From positions 1 to 33,504 of the forward strand of contig NZ_AKJK01000143.1 in assembly GCF_000282375.1 (NCBI RefSeq): a DNA stretch of 33,504 bases, read 5' to 3'. Position 1 is the first letter of the stretch, and each line of letters opens with the position of its first letter. Source of the DNA: Pseudomonas sp. GM50. Its GTDB lineage: Bacteria; Pseudomonadota; Gammaproteobacteria; Pseudomonadales; Pseudomonadaceae. The position numbers and the translations under genes were made by a program. The notes beneath the pieces are model-generated. The model made no database searches. It was not told where the DNA came from and saw only the letters and a program-made list of their open reading frames with translations. Shown in pieces: positions 1-8,207 of this stretch.

Positions 1-295
1 CGATCTCGATACTGGCGACCGACGGACGCTCGACTACAGTGATGACGAGGACGTTGCCATCGCGACCCAGCTGGATATCCTGAAAGAACCCGGTCTTGAA
101 CAACGCACGAGTGGATTCCACCAGGCGACGATCATCCGCCTGTTCGCCGACGTTCAACGGCAAGGCACCAAAGACGCTACCCGCGGAGACCCGCTGGAGG
201 CCATTGACGCGAATATCAGAGATAGTGAAGGACTCGGCGTGAACTTCGGCGATCATCAATACGGTGAGAACCGCAGTTAGCAGCAGACGTTTCAT
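1..295 (-). CDS. bamA: Outer membrane protein assembly factor BamA, N-terminal part (gene runs off the window)
   Basis: Only the first 98 codons are visible; the rest lies beyond position 1. The product starts MKRLLLTAVLTVLMIAEVHA, a typical Sec signal peptide, followed by ESFTISDIRVNGLQRVSAGS, the start of the first POTRA domain. BamA is the beta-barrel core of the BAM complex, which folds outer-membrane proteins; its periplasmic POTRA domains bind the partner lipoproteins and nascent barrels. The ATG (complement of 293-295) follows an AAGGACTT stretch that serves as ribosome binding site. It is the last visible gene of the rpsB-to-bamA strand and follows rseP with a 72-base gap that contains a hairpin, matching the order known in pseudomonads and other gammaproteobacteria. 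Confidence 0.93.
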   Translation of the reverse strand, partial: MKRLLLTAVLTVLMIAEVHAESFTISDIRVNGLQRVSAGSVFGALPLNVGEQADDRRLVESTRALFKTGFFQDIQLGRDGNVLVITVVERPSVASIEI

Positions 296-323
296 GAAGT
301 CCTTTCTTATTCCAACTGGCAAT

Positions 324-347
324 AAAAACTGCCGCAAAATGCGGCAG
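324..347 (-). terminator. Hairpin with T-tract between rseP and bamA
   Basis: On the minus strand an 8-bp perfect stem (CTGCCGCA / TGCGGCAG, 3-base loop) is followed directly by TTTTT. This has the form of an intrinsic terminator just after the rseP stop codon. bamA lies immediately downstream with no room for a strong promoter, so it may act as a partial terminator that lowers bamA read-through. Confidence 0.65.
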
Positions 348-367
348 ATTCGCAATTCAGCGAAGCG

Positions 368-1720
368 TTACAGTCGACCCAGATCATTGACCAGAGCAAG
401 TAACATCACCCCGACCACCAAACTGATACCGATCTGTATCCCCCAACCTTGCACCCGATCCGACAAGGGACGACCACGCGCCCACTCGATCAGATAAAAC
501 AACAAATGTCCCCCATCCAGTACAGGAATGGGCAACAAATTCAGAACCCCCAAGCTAATACTCAGATAAGCAAGGAAATTCAGGAAATCAGCGACACCCG
601 ACTGGGCAGAAGCGCCCGCCACTTTAGCAATGGTTATCGGTCCACTCAAGTTTTTTACCGAGAGCTCGCCGAACAACATTTTCTTGAGCGAGTCGAGGGT
701 CAGTACGCTCATGGTCCAGGTGCGTCGGGCACCCTCGCCAATCGCAGCCACCGGACCGTAACTGACTTCGCGAATCATCTCTGGTGGCCAATCGACCGCT
801 TTCACCCCGGCGCCCAGATAACCACTGGGTGACTTGCTCTCGCCGCGAGCGGCCAACGTCACAGGGACGTCGATTTGAGCACCATCGCGCTCGACGCGCA
901 GCATGATTTTGGTATCTGGATGCATACGGACGATGTCGACTACTTGCTGCCAGTCGTCCAGCGTCTTGCCGTCAAGGGCCAACAAGCGGTCACCCGACTT
1001 AAGGCCCGCAGCCTTCGCCGGCCCTTTCGGATCAAATTCGGCCAGGACTGGAGGCAACGCCGGACGCCAAGGACGAATACCCAGCGAGCGAATCGGATCT
1101 GGCTCCTCGGCACCCTTGAGCCACTTGTCCAGCAACAGCTCACGGGGTGAGTCCACCGTGGAGCCCTGTTCGCGGACCAGCAATTGAAGGGAACCGCTCT
1201 CACCCAGGCGACGGATCAGTTGCAGGTTCACCGCGGCCCAGCCGGAGGTTGGCTCGCCATCGATGGCCATGATTTCCTGGCCCGGGCTCAAACCTGCCCT
1301 GGAGGCAATGCTGCCGGACTCGACAGCACCGATAACCGGCCGCACCTGCTCGCTGCCCAGCATTGCCAATGCCCAGAAAAACACCATTGCCAATAGAAAG
1401 TTGGCGATCGGGCCGGCCGCGACGATGGCGATGCGCTGACGGACTGATTTGCGATTGAAGGATTGATCGACCTGATCGGCCGGGACCTCGCCTTCGCGCT
1501 CGTCGAGCATTTTCACGTAGCCACCCAACGGAATGGCGGCGATCACGAATTCAGTGCCTTTACTGTCGTGCCAGCGCAGCAGCGGCATGCCGAAGCCCAC
1601 GGAGAAACGCAGCACTTTGACCCCACAGCGACGCGCGACCCAGAAATGGCCGAACTCGTGGAAGGTGACCAGCACACCCAGCGCTACCAGGGTGCCGACA
1701 ATCATATAGAGCGCGCTCAT
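368..1720 (-). CDS. rseP: RIP metalloprotease RseP (site-2 protease)
   Basis: This 450-residue inner-membrane zinc protease cuts the transmembrane anti-sigma factor (MucA/RseA type) after DegS-type cleavage, releasing the envelope-stress sigma factor AlgU/RpoE. The active-site HEFGH lies at residues 21-25 inside the first membrane helix, and the second metal-ligand motif, IPVLDGGH, has its Asp at residue 402. Two PDZ-like periplasmic segments lie between them, and the C-terminus is hydrophobic. Length equals that of the E. coli protein. The frame extends 13 codons further upstream, but MSALYMIVGTL at 1720 has a GGAG ribosome binding site and starts directly at the first membrane helix. It sits between dxr and bamA in a co-oriented cluster. 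Confidence 0.95.
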   Translation of the reverse strand: MSALYMIVGTLVALGVLVTFHEFGHFWVARRCGVKVLRFSVGFGMPLLRWHDSKGTEFVIAAIPLGGYVKMLDEREGEVPADQVDQSFNRKSVRQRIAIVAAGPIANFLLAMVFFWALAMLGSEQVRPVIGAVESGSIASRAGLSPGQEIMAIDGEPTSGWAAVNLQLIRRLGESGSLQLLVREQGSTVDSPRELLLDKWLKGAEEPDPIRSLGIRPWRPALPPVLAEFDPKGPAKAAGLKSGDRLLALDGKTLDDWQQVVDIVRMHPDTKIMLRVERDGAQIDVPVTLAARGESKSPSGYLGAGVKAVDWPPEMIREVSYGPVAAIGEGARRTWTMSVLTLDSLKKMLFGELSVKNLSGPITIAKVAGASAQSGVADFLNFLAYLSISLGVLNLLPIPVLDGGHLLFYLIEWARGRPLSDRVQGWGIQIGISLVVGVMLLALVNDLGRL

Positions 1721-1772
1721 GTACTTTCTCCGCAATCCTATCAGTGCTGCATGGGGCAACGTATTGCAGCAC

Positions 1773-2963
1773 TTATCGCCCGTGACGGCTCAACCATTGC
1801 CCGGCCAGTACCCGTGCTTTCGCATCAGCCGTAAACACTGCCTCGAGATCATCTACCGCAACCACAGGCTCGAGGTTCAACACTTCCTCGATAATACTCG
1901 CGATTTCCAGGTAGCGAACCCGTCCGTCGAGAAAGGCCGCCACAGCCACCTCATTTGCGGCATTGAGCATGGCCGGCGCACTGTTGCCAGCCTCGGCGGC
2001 TTGACGCGCAAGGCGCAAGCAAGGGAAACGCTCTTCATCGGGCGCCTGGAAATCCAGGCGAGCAATGGCAAACAGATCCAGCGGCGCAACACCCGAGTCA
2101 ATCCGCTCCGGCCAGGCCAGGGCATTGGCAATCGGCGTGCGCATGTCCGGATTGCCCAACTGCGCCAATACTGAACCATCGATGTAGTCGACCAGCGAAT
2201 GAATCACGCTCTGCGGGTGAATCACCACTTCGACCTGAGAAGGGGTAGCGTCGAACAGCCAGCAAGCCTCGATCAGCTCGAGCCCTTTGTTCATCATGCT
2301 GGCCGAATCCACCGAAATCTTGCGCCCCATGGACCAATTCGGGTGGGCACACGCTTGCTCGGGAGTAACATGCGCCAGCTCGGCCATGGGTGTCTGCCGG
2401 AACGGGCCGCCAGAGGCTGTCAGCAAAATCCGACGCACACCGACCGCGCCAAGTCCACGGGCGAAATCCTGTGGCATGCACTGGAAAATCGCATTGTGCT
2501 CGCTGTCGATCGGCAGCAGCACCGAACCGCTTTTACGCACCGCCTGCATGAACAGCGCACCGGACATCACCAGCGCTTCTTTATTGGCCAGAAGAATCTT
2601 CTTGCCGGCCTCGACCGCCGCCAGGGTCGGACGCAAGCCCGCTGCACCGACAATAGCCGCCATCACCGCATCGACTTCCGGATCGGAAGCGACCTGACAC
2701 AGGCCCTCTTCCCCCACCAGAACACGGGTCGACAGACCGGCCGCGTGCAAATCGTCCTGCAAGCCCCGGGCAGCGCCAGATTCCGGCACGACGGCGAAGC
2801 GCGGCGAATGACGCACGCACAGCGCCAGCAACTCACTCAAGCGAGTGAAACCGCTCAAGGCGAAAACCTGATAACGCTCGGGATGACGGGCAATGACGTC
2901 GAGGGTGCTCAGACCAATCGAACCGGTCGCTCCCAGCACGGTAATCTGTTGTGGGCGGCTCAC
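1773..2963 (-). CDS. dxr: 1-deoxy-D-xylulose 5-phosphate reductoisomerase
   Basis: It converts DXP to 2-C-methyl-D-erythritol 4-phosphate with NADPH, the first committed step of the MEP isoprenoid pathway in the cytoplasm. The NADPH-binding GATGSIG is at residues 11-17; PIDSEHNAIFQ carries the metal-binding acidic residues, and SVDSASMMNKGLELIEA is a family-typical stretch. I chose a GTG start at 2963 (396 residues, MSRPQQITVLGATG). It overlaps the cdsA stop as GTGA, implying translational coupling, whereas the ATG five codons upstream lies inside cdsA. The pathway's end product feeds UppS, encoded two genes upstream. Confidence 0.95.
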   Translation of the reverse strand: MSRPQQITVLGATGSIGLSTLDVIARHPERYQVFALSGFTRLSELLALCVRHSPRFAVVPESGAARGLQDDLHAAGLSTRVLVGEEGLCQVASDPEVDAVMAAIVGAAGLRPTLAAVEAGKKILLANKEALVMSGALFMQAVRKSGSVLLPIDSEHNAIFQCMPQDFARGLGAVGVRRILLTASGGPFRQTPMAELAHVTPEQACAHPNWSMGRKISVDSASMMNKGLELIEACWLFDATPSQVEVVIHPQSVIHSLVDYIDGSVLAQLGNPDMRTPIANALAWPERIDSGVAPLDLFAIARLDFQAPDEERFPCLRLARQAAEAGNSAPAMLNAANEVAVAAFLDGRVRYLEIASIIEEVLNLEPVVAVDDLEAVFTADAKARVLAGQWLSRHGR

Positions 2964-3766
2964 GGTGCCGCCATCCACAGCAGCACGGCGAATACCGGAA
3001 TCGCCGCCGTCAGGCTATCGATGCGGTCCAGCACGCCGCCGTGACCGGGCAGCAGATTACTGCTGTCCTTGATCCCCGACTGGCGCTTGAACATGCTTTC
3101 GGTGAGGTCGCCCACGACTGAAATGAATACGATAATTGCGGCACCGAACAGCCCCATCAACATCTGAGCGAAAGTCCAGTCCCGCACAAAGCCGACGATT
3201 GCCGTGATCACCAGACTCAGCAGCAAGCCGCCGTACACGCCTTCCCAGCTCTTGCCAGGGCTGACCTGTGGCGCCAGCTTGCGCTTGCCGAAGGCCCGAC
3301 CGGAAAAGTACGCACCGATATCAGCCCCCCAGACCAGCACCATCACCGCCATGATCAGCCAGTTGCCCAAGGGCTCCTGCTTGATCAAAACCAGACCTTG
3401 CCAGGCCGGTAACAGAATCAACAAACCGATGACCAGTTTGCAGGCTGCGCTAGCCCAGTGTTCGCTGGACCGGGGATAGGTCAATACCAGGTACGTGGCC
3501 ACGCCCCACCAGAGCACTGCAGCGCCCAACACCCAAGGCGCGAGCCCCGGCACGATATGCATGACAAACAGCGCCAACGCGACCACAGCCGCATAGGCAA
3601 CGCGAATCGACTGAGCCGCGAAACCTGCCAGGCGCGCCCACTCCCACGCCCCGAGCGTCACCACCAGCCCGATGAACAGCGCAAAACCGGACCCTTCGAG
3701 CAGGAAAAACCCGCACAGGGCAATCGGCAGCAAGATCAGCGCCGTGATGATTCGTTGTTTAAGCAT
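2960..3766 (-). CDS. cdsA: Phosphatidate cytidylyltransferase (CDP-diglyceride synthase)
   Basis: It makes CDP-diacylglycerol from phosphatidic acid and CTP, the branch point of phospholipid synthesis, in the inner membrane. The 268-residue product has several hydrophobic helices from the N-terminus (MLKQRIITALILLPIALCGF). Near the C-terminus it carries the family signature SMFKRQSGIKDSSNLLPGHG, which holds the catalytic and metal-binding Asp/Lys residues. The start ATG shares one base with the uppS stop (TAATG) and the stop overlaps the dxr GTG, so uppS-cdsA-dxr are probably coupled in translation. PlsB, which starts the pathway supplying its substrate, is encoded elsewhere in this window. 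Confidence 0.95.
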   Translation of the reverse strand: MLKQRIITALILLPIALCGFFLLEGSGFALFIGLVVTLGAWEWARLAGFAAQSIRVAYAAVVALALFVMHIVPGLAPWVLGAAVLWWGVATYLVLTYPRSSEHWASAACKLVIGLLILLPAWQGLVLIKQEPLGNWLIMAVMVLVWGADIGAYFSGRAFGKRKLAPQVSPGKSWEGVYGGLLLSLVITAIVGFVRDWTFAQMLMGLFGAAIIVFISVVGDLTESMFKRQSGIKDSSNLLPGHGGVLDRIDSLTAAIPVFAVLLWMAAP

Positions 3767-4521
3767 TAAACCCGGGCTCCAGCCTCGACCTGCTCGCTCG
3801 TTTTACCGAAGCGACGCTGGCGAGAAGCGAAATCGGCTAGCGCATTGCGCATGGCGTCGTGTTTGAAGTCCGGCCAGAACAGGTCGGAGAAGTACAACTC
3901 GGCATAAGCCAGTTGCCACAGCAGGAAGTTGCTGATGCGATGCTCGCCACCGGTACGGATGCACAAGTCCGGTAACGGCAGATCACCGGTCGCCAGACAG
4001 GTTTGCAACAGCTCGGGGGTAATGTCCTCCGGACGCAGATGTCCGGCCTGAACCTCTCGGGCCAAACGCTGCGCGGCTTGCGCGATATCCCACTGACCGC
4101 CGTAGTTGGCGGCGATCTGCAGGACAAAGCGGTTGGCACCGACAGTCATCGCCTCGGCTTCGCGCATGGCGGCCTGAAGCTCCGGGTGAAAACGCGAACG
4201 GTCACCAATGATGCGCAAACTGATGTTGTTGTCGTTGAGGCGCTTGGCCTCGCGACGCAACGCCTTGAAGAACAGATCCATCAAGGCACTGACCTCATCG
4301 GCCGGGCGCTGCCAGTTCTCGCTGGAGAAGGCGAACAGGGTCAGTACTTCGACCTTGGCCTCGGCACACACCTCGATGACCGCACGAACCGCATCCACAC
4401 CCGCTTTATGCCCGGCGACACCCGGCATAAAGCGTTTTTTCGCCCAGCGATTATTACCATCCATGATGATCGCGACATGGCGCGGCACCGCGGACGGCGC
4501 AGTCTGCTTTGTCTTATCCAT
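3766..4521 (-). CDS. uppS: Undecaprenyl pyrophosphate synthase
   Basis: This cis-prenyltransferase extends farnesyl diphosphate with isopentenyl diphosphate to C55 undecaprenyl diphosphate, the lipid carrier for peptidoglycan and O-antigen. The hallmark HVAIIMDGNNRWAKKR is at residues 15-30, with the catalytic Asp at 21. FSSENWQRP and the C-terminal RTGGEHRISNFLLWQLAYAE are the other conserved family blocks. At 251 residues it is of normal length. It lies 13 bases after frr and overlaps cdsA by one base. Confidence 0.96.
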   Translation of the reverse strand: MDKTKQTAPSAVPRHVAIIMDGNNRWAKKRFMPGVAGHKAGVDAVRAVIEVCAEAKVEVLTLFAFSSENWQRPADEVSALMDLFFKALRREAKRLNDNNISLRIIGDRSRFHPELQAAMREAEAMTVGANRFVLQIAANYGGQWDIAQAAQRLAREVQAGHLRPEDITPELLQTCLATGDLPLPDLCIRTGGEHRISNFLLWQLAYAELYFSDLFWPDFKHDAMRNALADFASRQRRFGKTSEQVEAGARV

Positions 4522-4534
4522 TAAAACGTGACCC

Positions 4535-5092
4535 TTATACGGCCATCAGGTCTTTTTCTTTCTGCGCCAAATTCGCGTCGATTTCAGCCACGTATTTTTT
4601 GGTCAGATCATCAATCTCGCCAGTAGCGCGACGCTCTTCGTCTTCGCTGATTTCCTTTTCCTTGACCAGATCCTTGAGCTGGCTGTTCGCGTCACGACGG
4701 ATGTTGCGCACCGCAACACGGGCATCTTCAGCAACATCGCGAGCCTGCTTGGTGAAGCCCTTGCGGGTTTCTTCGGTCAGGGCCGGCATGGAGATCAGCA
4801 GCAACTCACCCAGGTTGGTCGGGTTGAGGTTCAGACCCGCGCTACCGATGGCTTTGTCGACGGCACCCAGCATGTTGCGCTCAAAGGCAACCACTTGCAG
4901 GGTACGGGCGTCTTTAACAGTGATGTTCGCCACTTGCTTGATCGGAGTGTCGGAGCCGTAGTACGGAACCATCACGCCTTCCAGAATGCTCGGGTGCGCC
5001 TGGCCCGTACGAATACGACCGAAATTGTGCGCCAGCGATTCCACGGATTTTTTCATGCGCTCTTGAGCGTCTTTCTTGATTTCGTTGATCAT
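4535..5092 (-). CDS. frr: Ribosome recycling factor
   Basis: RRF splits post-termination ribosomes together with EF-G. The 185-residue product has the family length and the conserved segments NFGRIRTGQAHPSILEGV and PYYGSDTPIKQVANI, and a C-terminal helix rich in charged residues (KEISEDEERRATGEIDDLTKKY) that belongs to the three-helix bundle. Its ATG overlaps the pyrH stop as ATGA, so the two genes are probably coupled. The pyrH-frr-uppS order is classical for gammaproteobacteria. Confidence 0.97.
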   Translation of the reverse strand: MINEIKKDAQERMKKSVESLAHNFGRIRTGQAHPSILEGVMVPYYGSDTPIKQVANITVKDARTLQVVAFERNMLGAVDKAIGSAGLNLNPTNLGELLLISMPALTEETRKGFTKQARDVAEDARVAVRNIRRDANSQLKDLVKEKEISEDEERRATGEIDDLTKKYVAEIDANLAQKEKDLMAV

Positions 5093-5832
5093 TGTTGGCC
5101 TTCCTCGATCAGGGTCCCTTCAGCGCCGCCATGTACGATGTTCAGCAGGGCGCCGGGCTTGTTCATGTTAAATACGCGCAATGGCATCTTGTGGTCGCGG
5201 CACAGGCAAATGGCCGTCAGATCCATCACACCCAGCTTGCGATCCAGTACTTCATCGTAGGTCAGATGATCGAACTTCTCGGCATGCGGGTCTTTGAATG
5301 GATCAGCTGTGTAAACGCCATCGACCTTGGTTGCCTTGAGCACGACGTCAGCGTCGATTTCGATTGCACGCAAGCAGGCTGCCGAATCCGTGGTGAAGAA
5401 CGGATTACCAGTACCGGCCGCAAAAATAACGACTTCCTTGGCGTTCAGGTGGCGCATGGCTTTGCGGCGATCGTAGTGATCGGTCACGCCAACCATGGAA
5501 ATGGCCGACATCACGATGGCCGAGATATTGGCACGTTCCAGCGCATCGCGCATGGCCAGGGCGTTCATCACAGTGGCCAGCATGCCCATGTGGTCGCCAG
5601 TCACCCGATCCATGCCCGCCGCGCTGAGCGCCGCGCCGCGGAACAGGTTGCCGCCACCGATCACCAGACCGACCTGAACACCGATGCCGACCAGCTGGCC
5701 AACTTCCAGCGCCATGCGATCCAGAACTTTCGGATCGATCCCGAACTCTTCCGAGCCCATCAGGGCCTCGCCGCTAAGCTTGAGTAGAATGCGTTTATAG
5801 CGAGCCTGATAACCACTGCCCTGCTGAGCCAT
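5089..5832 (-). CDS. pyrH: Uridylate kinase (UMP kinase)
   Basis: It phosphorylates UMP to UDP in pyrimidine nucleotide synthesis; bacterial PyrH is a hexameric amino-acid-kinase-fold enzyme controlled by GTP and UTP. The 247-residue product shows RILLKLSGEALMG near the N-terminus (phosphate binding), GLVIGGGNLFRG, the segment GMDRVTGDHMGMLATVMNAL and KATKVDGVYTADP, all typical of the family. The start is preceded by AGGAGAG at good spacing. About 210 bases separate it from tsf, and a hairpin after tsf suggests that pyrH may have its own promoter there, although I could not find a convincing one. Confidence 0.97.
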   Translation of the reverse strand: MAQQGSGYQARYKRILLKLSGEALMGSEEFGIDPKVLDRMALEVGQLVGIGVQVGLVIGGGNLFRGAALSAAGMDRVTGDHMGMLATVMNALAMRDALERANISAIVMSAISMVGVTDHYDRRKAMRHLNAKEVVIFAAGTGNPFFTTDSAACLRAIEIDADVVLKATKVDGVYTADPFKDPHAEKFDHLTYDEVLDRKLGVMDLTAICLCRDHKMPLRVFNMNKPGALLNIVHGGAEGTLIEEGQQ

Positions 5833-5983
5833 TGCGAATCTCTCCTGCGGCGTATTTTAAAAATTCTTTGCGGGCTGTTTGCAGCCTGCGTTCACTCTAG
5901 CTTGACGCTATCACAGCGCCATCGGAACACGGCTTTGTAAGCCAGTTCCGACGAGAAGCCAAATAAATTGGCATCCCCATCTG

Positions 5984-6017
5984 AAAAGAGGCTGCGCGCG
6001 TGAGCGGGCAGCCTCTT
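5984..6017 (-). terminator. Probable intrinsic terminator after tsf
   Basis: A 10-bp perfect stem (AAGAGGCTGC / GCAGCCTCTT, 12-base loop) lies 25 bases after the tsf stop on the minus strand and runs into TTTTC. The short T-tract makes it a modest terminator that could separate rpsB-tsf from pyrH-frr. Confidence 0.65.
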
Positions 6018-6041
6018 CAGGGCGACAGTTAAAAAACCGTC

Positions 6042-6905
6042 TTATTGCTTGGCGGCAGCCAGCTGGGCAGCAACTTCTTCAGCGAAGTTGTCGACCGGCT
6101 TCTCGATGCCTTCGCCTACTTTGAAGTAGGTGAAGGAAACGATTTCGGCACCAGCTTTCTTGGCCAGCTCGCCAACCTTGATTTCAGGGTTCTTGACGAA
6201 CGCCTGCTCAACCAGGCTCGCTTCAGCCAGGAACTTGCTGATACGGCCTTTGACCATGTTTTCAACGATGTTTTCTGGCTTGCCAGCGATCTTGTCAGCG
6301 TTGAGGGTCAGGAACACGCCTTTCTCGCGCTCGACCGCTTCAGCGGAAACTTCCGATGGCAGCAGGAATTCAGGGTTGGTGGCCGCTACGTGCATAGCGA
6401 TGTCTTTGGCCAGCTCAACGGTGCCGCCCTTGAGAACAACTGCAACACCGATCTTGTTGCCGTGCAGGTAACCACCAACAACATCACCTTCAACGCGTAC
6501 CAGACGACGGATGTTGACGTTTTCGCCAACCTTGCCGACCAGAATCAGGCGATCGGCTTCTTGAGCTTCGATCAGCGGAGCAACGTCAGTCAGTTTGTCG
6601 GCGAACGCTTTTTCAACGCTTGCAGCAACAAATGCCTTGAAGTCGTCCTGCAGAGCCAGGAAGTCGGTCTGCGAGTTCACTTCCAGCAGAACGGCGGATT
6701 TACCGTCTTCCTTCAGAGCGATCGCGCCTTCAGCAGCCACGTTGCCAGCTTTCTTGGCAGCCTTGATGGCGCCCGAAGCACGCATGTCATCAATGGCTTT
6801 TTCGATGTCGCCGCCGGCCTTGGTCAAGGCCTTTTTGCAATCCATCATGCCTTCGCCGGTACGCTCGCGCAGTTCTTTGACCAACGCTGCAGTAATCTCT
6901 GCCAT
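6042..6905 (-). CDS. tsf: Translation elongation factor Ts
   Basis: EF-Ts is the guanine nucleotide exchange factor that recycles EF-Tu-GDP. The 287-residue product starts MAEITAALVKELRERTGEGM. It carries the family blocks MDCKKALTKAGGDIEKAI (N-terminal UBA-like domain) and EVNSQTDFLA, whose TDF contacts EF-Tu. The frame is open 11 codons further upstream, but the ATG at 6905 gives the standard N-terminus and has AGAGGAA just upstream on the coding strand. It follows rpsB with a hairpin between, as in the well-known rpsB-tsf operon. Confidence 0.97.
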   Translation of the reverse strand: MAEITAALVKELRERTGEGMMDCKKALTKAGGDIEKAIDDMRASGAIKAAKKAGNVAAEGAIALKEDGKSAVLLEVNSQTDFLALQDDFKAFVAASVEKAFADKLTDVAPLIEAQEADRLILVGKVGENVNIRRLVRVEGDVVGGYLHGNKIGVAVVLKGGTVELAKDIAMHVAATNPEFLLPSEVSAEAVEREKGVFLTLNADKIAGKPENIVENMVKGRISKFLAEASLVEQAFVKNPEIKVGELAKKAGAEIVSFTYFKVGEGIEKPVDNFAEEVAAQLAAAKQ

Positions 6906-7042
6906 TTTCAAATTCCTCTTGGATAGGTTTTCAACCATTCCACCCGATCGAACGGGCGTTCAATTCTTCCCGAACCACCCTTGTTAGCCGCTGCACGTTA
7001 CAGATGCTGTAGCTGCGCTGCCGACAAATGGTTTTCGAGGTG

Positions 7043-7071
7043 GCAAAAAGGGGGCCAAGCCCCCTTTTTGC
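7043..7071 (-). terminator. Strong hairpin between rpsB and tsf (attenuator/terminator)
   Basis: A perfect 12-bp stem (GCAAAAAGGGGG / its complement) with a 5-base loop lies 27 bases after the rpsB stop. The A/T-rich outer half gives the stem a run of five T on either strand, so it resembles a bidirectional intrinsic terminator. In E. coli an attenuator between rpsB and tsf is known to let only part of transcription continue into tsf; the same role is inferred here. Confidence 0.75.
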
Positions 7072-7097
7072 TTATTGAGTCAACGCCAGGGCGTCAG

Positions 7098-7835
7098 TTA
7101 CTCAGCTGCAGCTGCCGGAGCTTCTTCAACGAACTGCTCGGTGCCGCCAGCAACGTGGTTGCGACCGCGGATAACAGCGTCAGCCATCGAACCCATGTAC
7201 AGCTGGATAGCGCGGATTGCGTCATCGTTGCCTGGGATGATGTAGTCAACGCCTTCCGGGCTGCTGTTGGTATCGACTACGCCGATAACCGGGATGCCCA
7301 GCTTGTTGGCTTCGGTGATCGCGATGCGCTCGTGATCAACGTCGATAACGAACAGAGCGTCTGGCAGACCGCCCATGTCCTTGATACCACCCAGGGAACG
7401 ATCCAGCTTCTCAAGATCGCGAGTGCGCATCAGCGCTTCTTTCTTGGTCAGCTTGGCGAAAGTACCGTCTTCGGCTTGCACTTCAAGGTCACGCAGACGC
7501 TTGATGGAAGCACGGATGGTTTTGAAGTTGGTCAGCATGCCGCCCAACCAGCGGTGATCGACGTACGGCGAACCGCAACGTGCTGCTTCTTCAGCAACGA
7601 TCTTGCCAGCGGAACGCTTGGTGCCGACGAACAGGATCTTGTTTTTGCCCTGGGCCAGACGCTCTACGAAAGTCAGAGCTTCGTTGAACATTGGCAGGGT
7701 TTTTTCAAGGTTGATAATGTGGATCTTGTTACGCGCGCCGAAAATGTATTTACCCATTTTCGGGTTCCAGTAACGGGTCTGGTGACCGAAGTGCACACCG
7801 GCCTTCAGCATATCGCGCATGTTGACTTGGGACAT
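7098..7835 (-). CDS. rpsB: 30S ribosomal protein S2
   Basis: S2 is a late-binding protein of the small ribosomal subunit. The 245-residue product begins MSQVNMRDMLKAGVHFGHQT and carries the family-typical NPKMGKYIFGARNKIHIINL and HRWLGGMLTNFKTIR segments, with an Ala/Glu-rich tail. It is the first gene of the minus-strand operon and diverges from map. A roughly 140-base untranslated leader lies upstream and probably carries an autoregulatory S2-binding structure, as in other gammaproteobacteria. Confidence 0.98.
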   Translation of the reverse strand: MSQVNMRDMLKAGVHFGHQTRYWNPKMGKYIFGARNKIHIINLEKTLPMFNEALTFVERLAQGKNKILFVGTKRSAGKIVAEEAARCGSPYVDHRWLGGMLTNFKTIRASIKRLRDLEVQAEDGTFAKLTKKEALMRTRDLEKLDRSLGGIKDMGGLPDALFVIDVDHERIAITEANKLGIPVIGVVDTNSSPEGVDYIIPGNDDAIRAIQLYMGSMADAVIRGRNHVAGGTEQFVEEAPAAAAE

Positions 7836-7972
7836 AATAGTTCCTTAATAAGTCGGGTTTGGCCTCCACGCATCCCAATGACCAACCAGCAGCATCAGCT
7901 GAAGGCACCCAGGTCATCGTGTCGACACGTGTGTGGATTTAAGCTTTTCAGGGTATCCCCGGAAAGCGGCGC
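7836..7972 (-). promoter_or_regulatory. rpsB 5' untranslated leader, candidate S2 autoregulatory element
   Basis: About 135 bases lie between the inferred promoter and the rpsB ATG. The leader has no open reading frame, contains a GC-rich segment (GGTTGGTCATTGGGATGCG on the minus strand) and ends with AAGGAACTATT before the ATG. In gammaproteobacteria the rpsB leader is bound by S2 to repress its own translation. Assignment here rests on position and length; I did not verify the secondary structure. Confidence 0.5.
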
Positions 7973-7974
7973 AT

Positions 7975-7983
7975 TTTATACCA
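7975..7983 (-). promoter_or_regulatory. Extended -10 promoter of rpsB
   Basis: The minus strand reads TGG-TATAAA followed by ATGCGCCGC: an extended -10 element (TGn) with near-consensus -10 and a G+C-rich discriminator like those of stringently controlled ribosomal promoters. No good -35 hexamer is visible, which extended -10 promoters can lack. Confidence 0.6.
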
Positions 7984-8116
7984 CAAGGCAGAAAAAAACG
8001 GAACCCGAATTCTGAAAACCTGGGGAATGCTTTTGGCCCCGCCTTGGAATCCCCCCAGAATGCGCCATCCTATAGAGTGAAGCGATGCACAGAGGCTCAG
8101 ATTTGCGCTGATCGTC

Positions 8117-8125
8117 TGGTAGAAT
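8117..8125 (+). promoter_or_regulatory. Candidate extended -10 promoter of map
   Basis: TGG-TAGAAT lies 83 bases before the map ATG in the divergent rpsB/map gap. It fits an extended -10 element; no clear -35 is present at the usual distance. Confidence 0.4.
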
Positions 8126-8207
8126 CGCGTTTTTCAGGGCCGCGATGATTGTTCGCGCAATGCCCATTTCGTTTTAGAAGGCGCCATTGAGCGCAGAGAG
8201 AGCCTGT

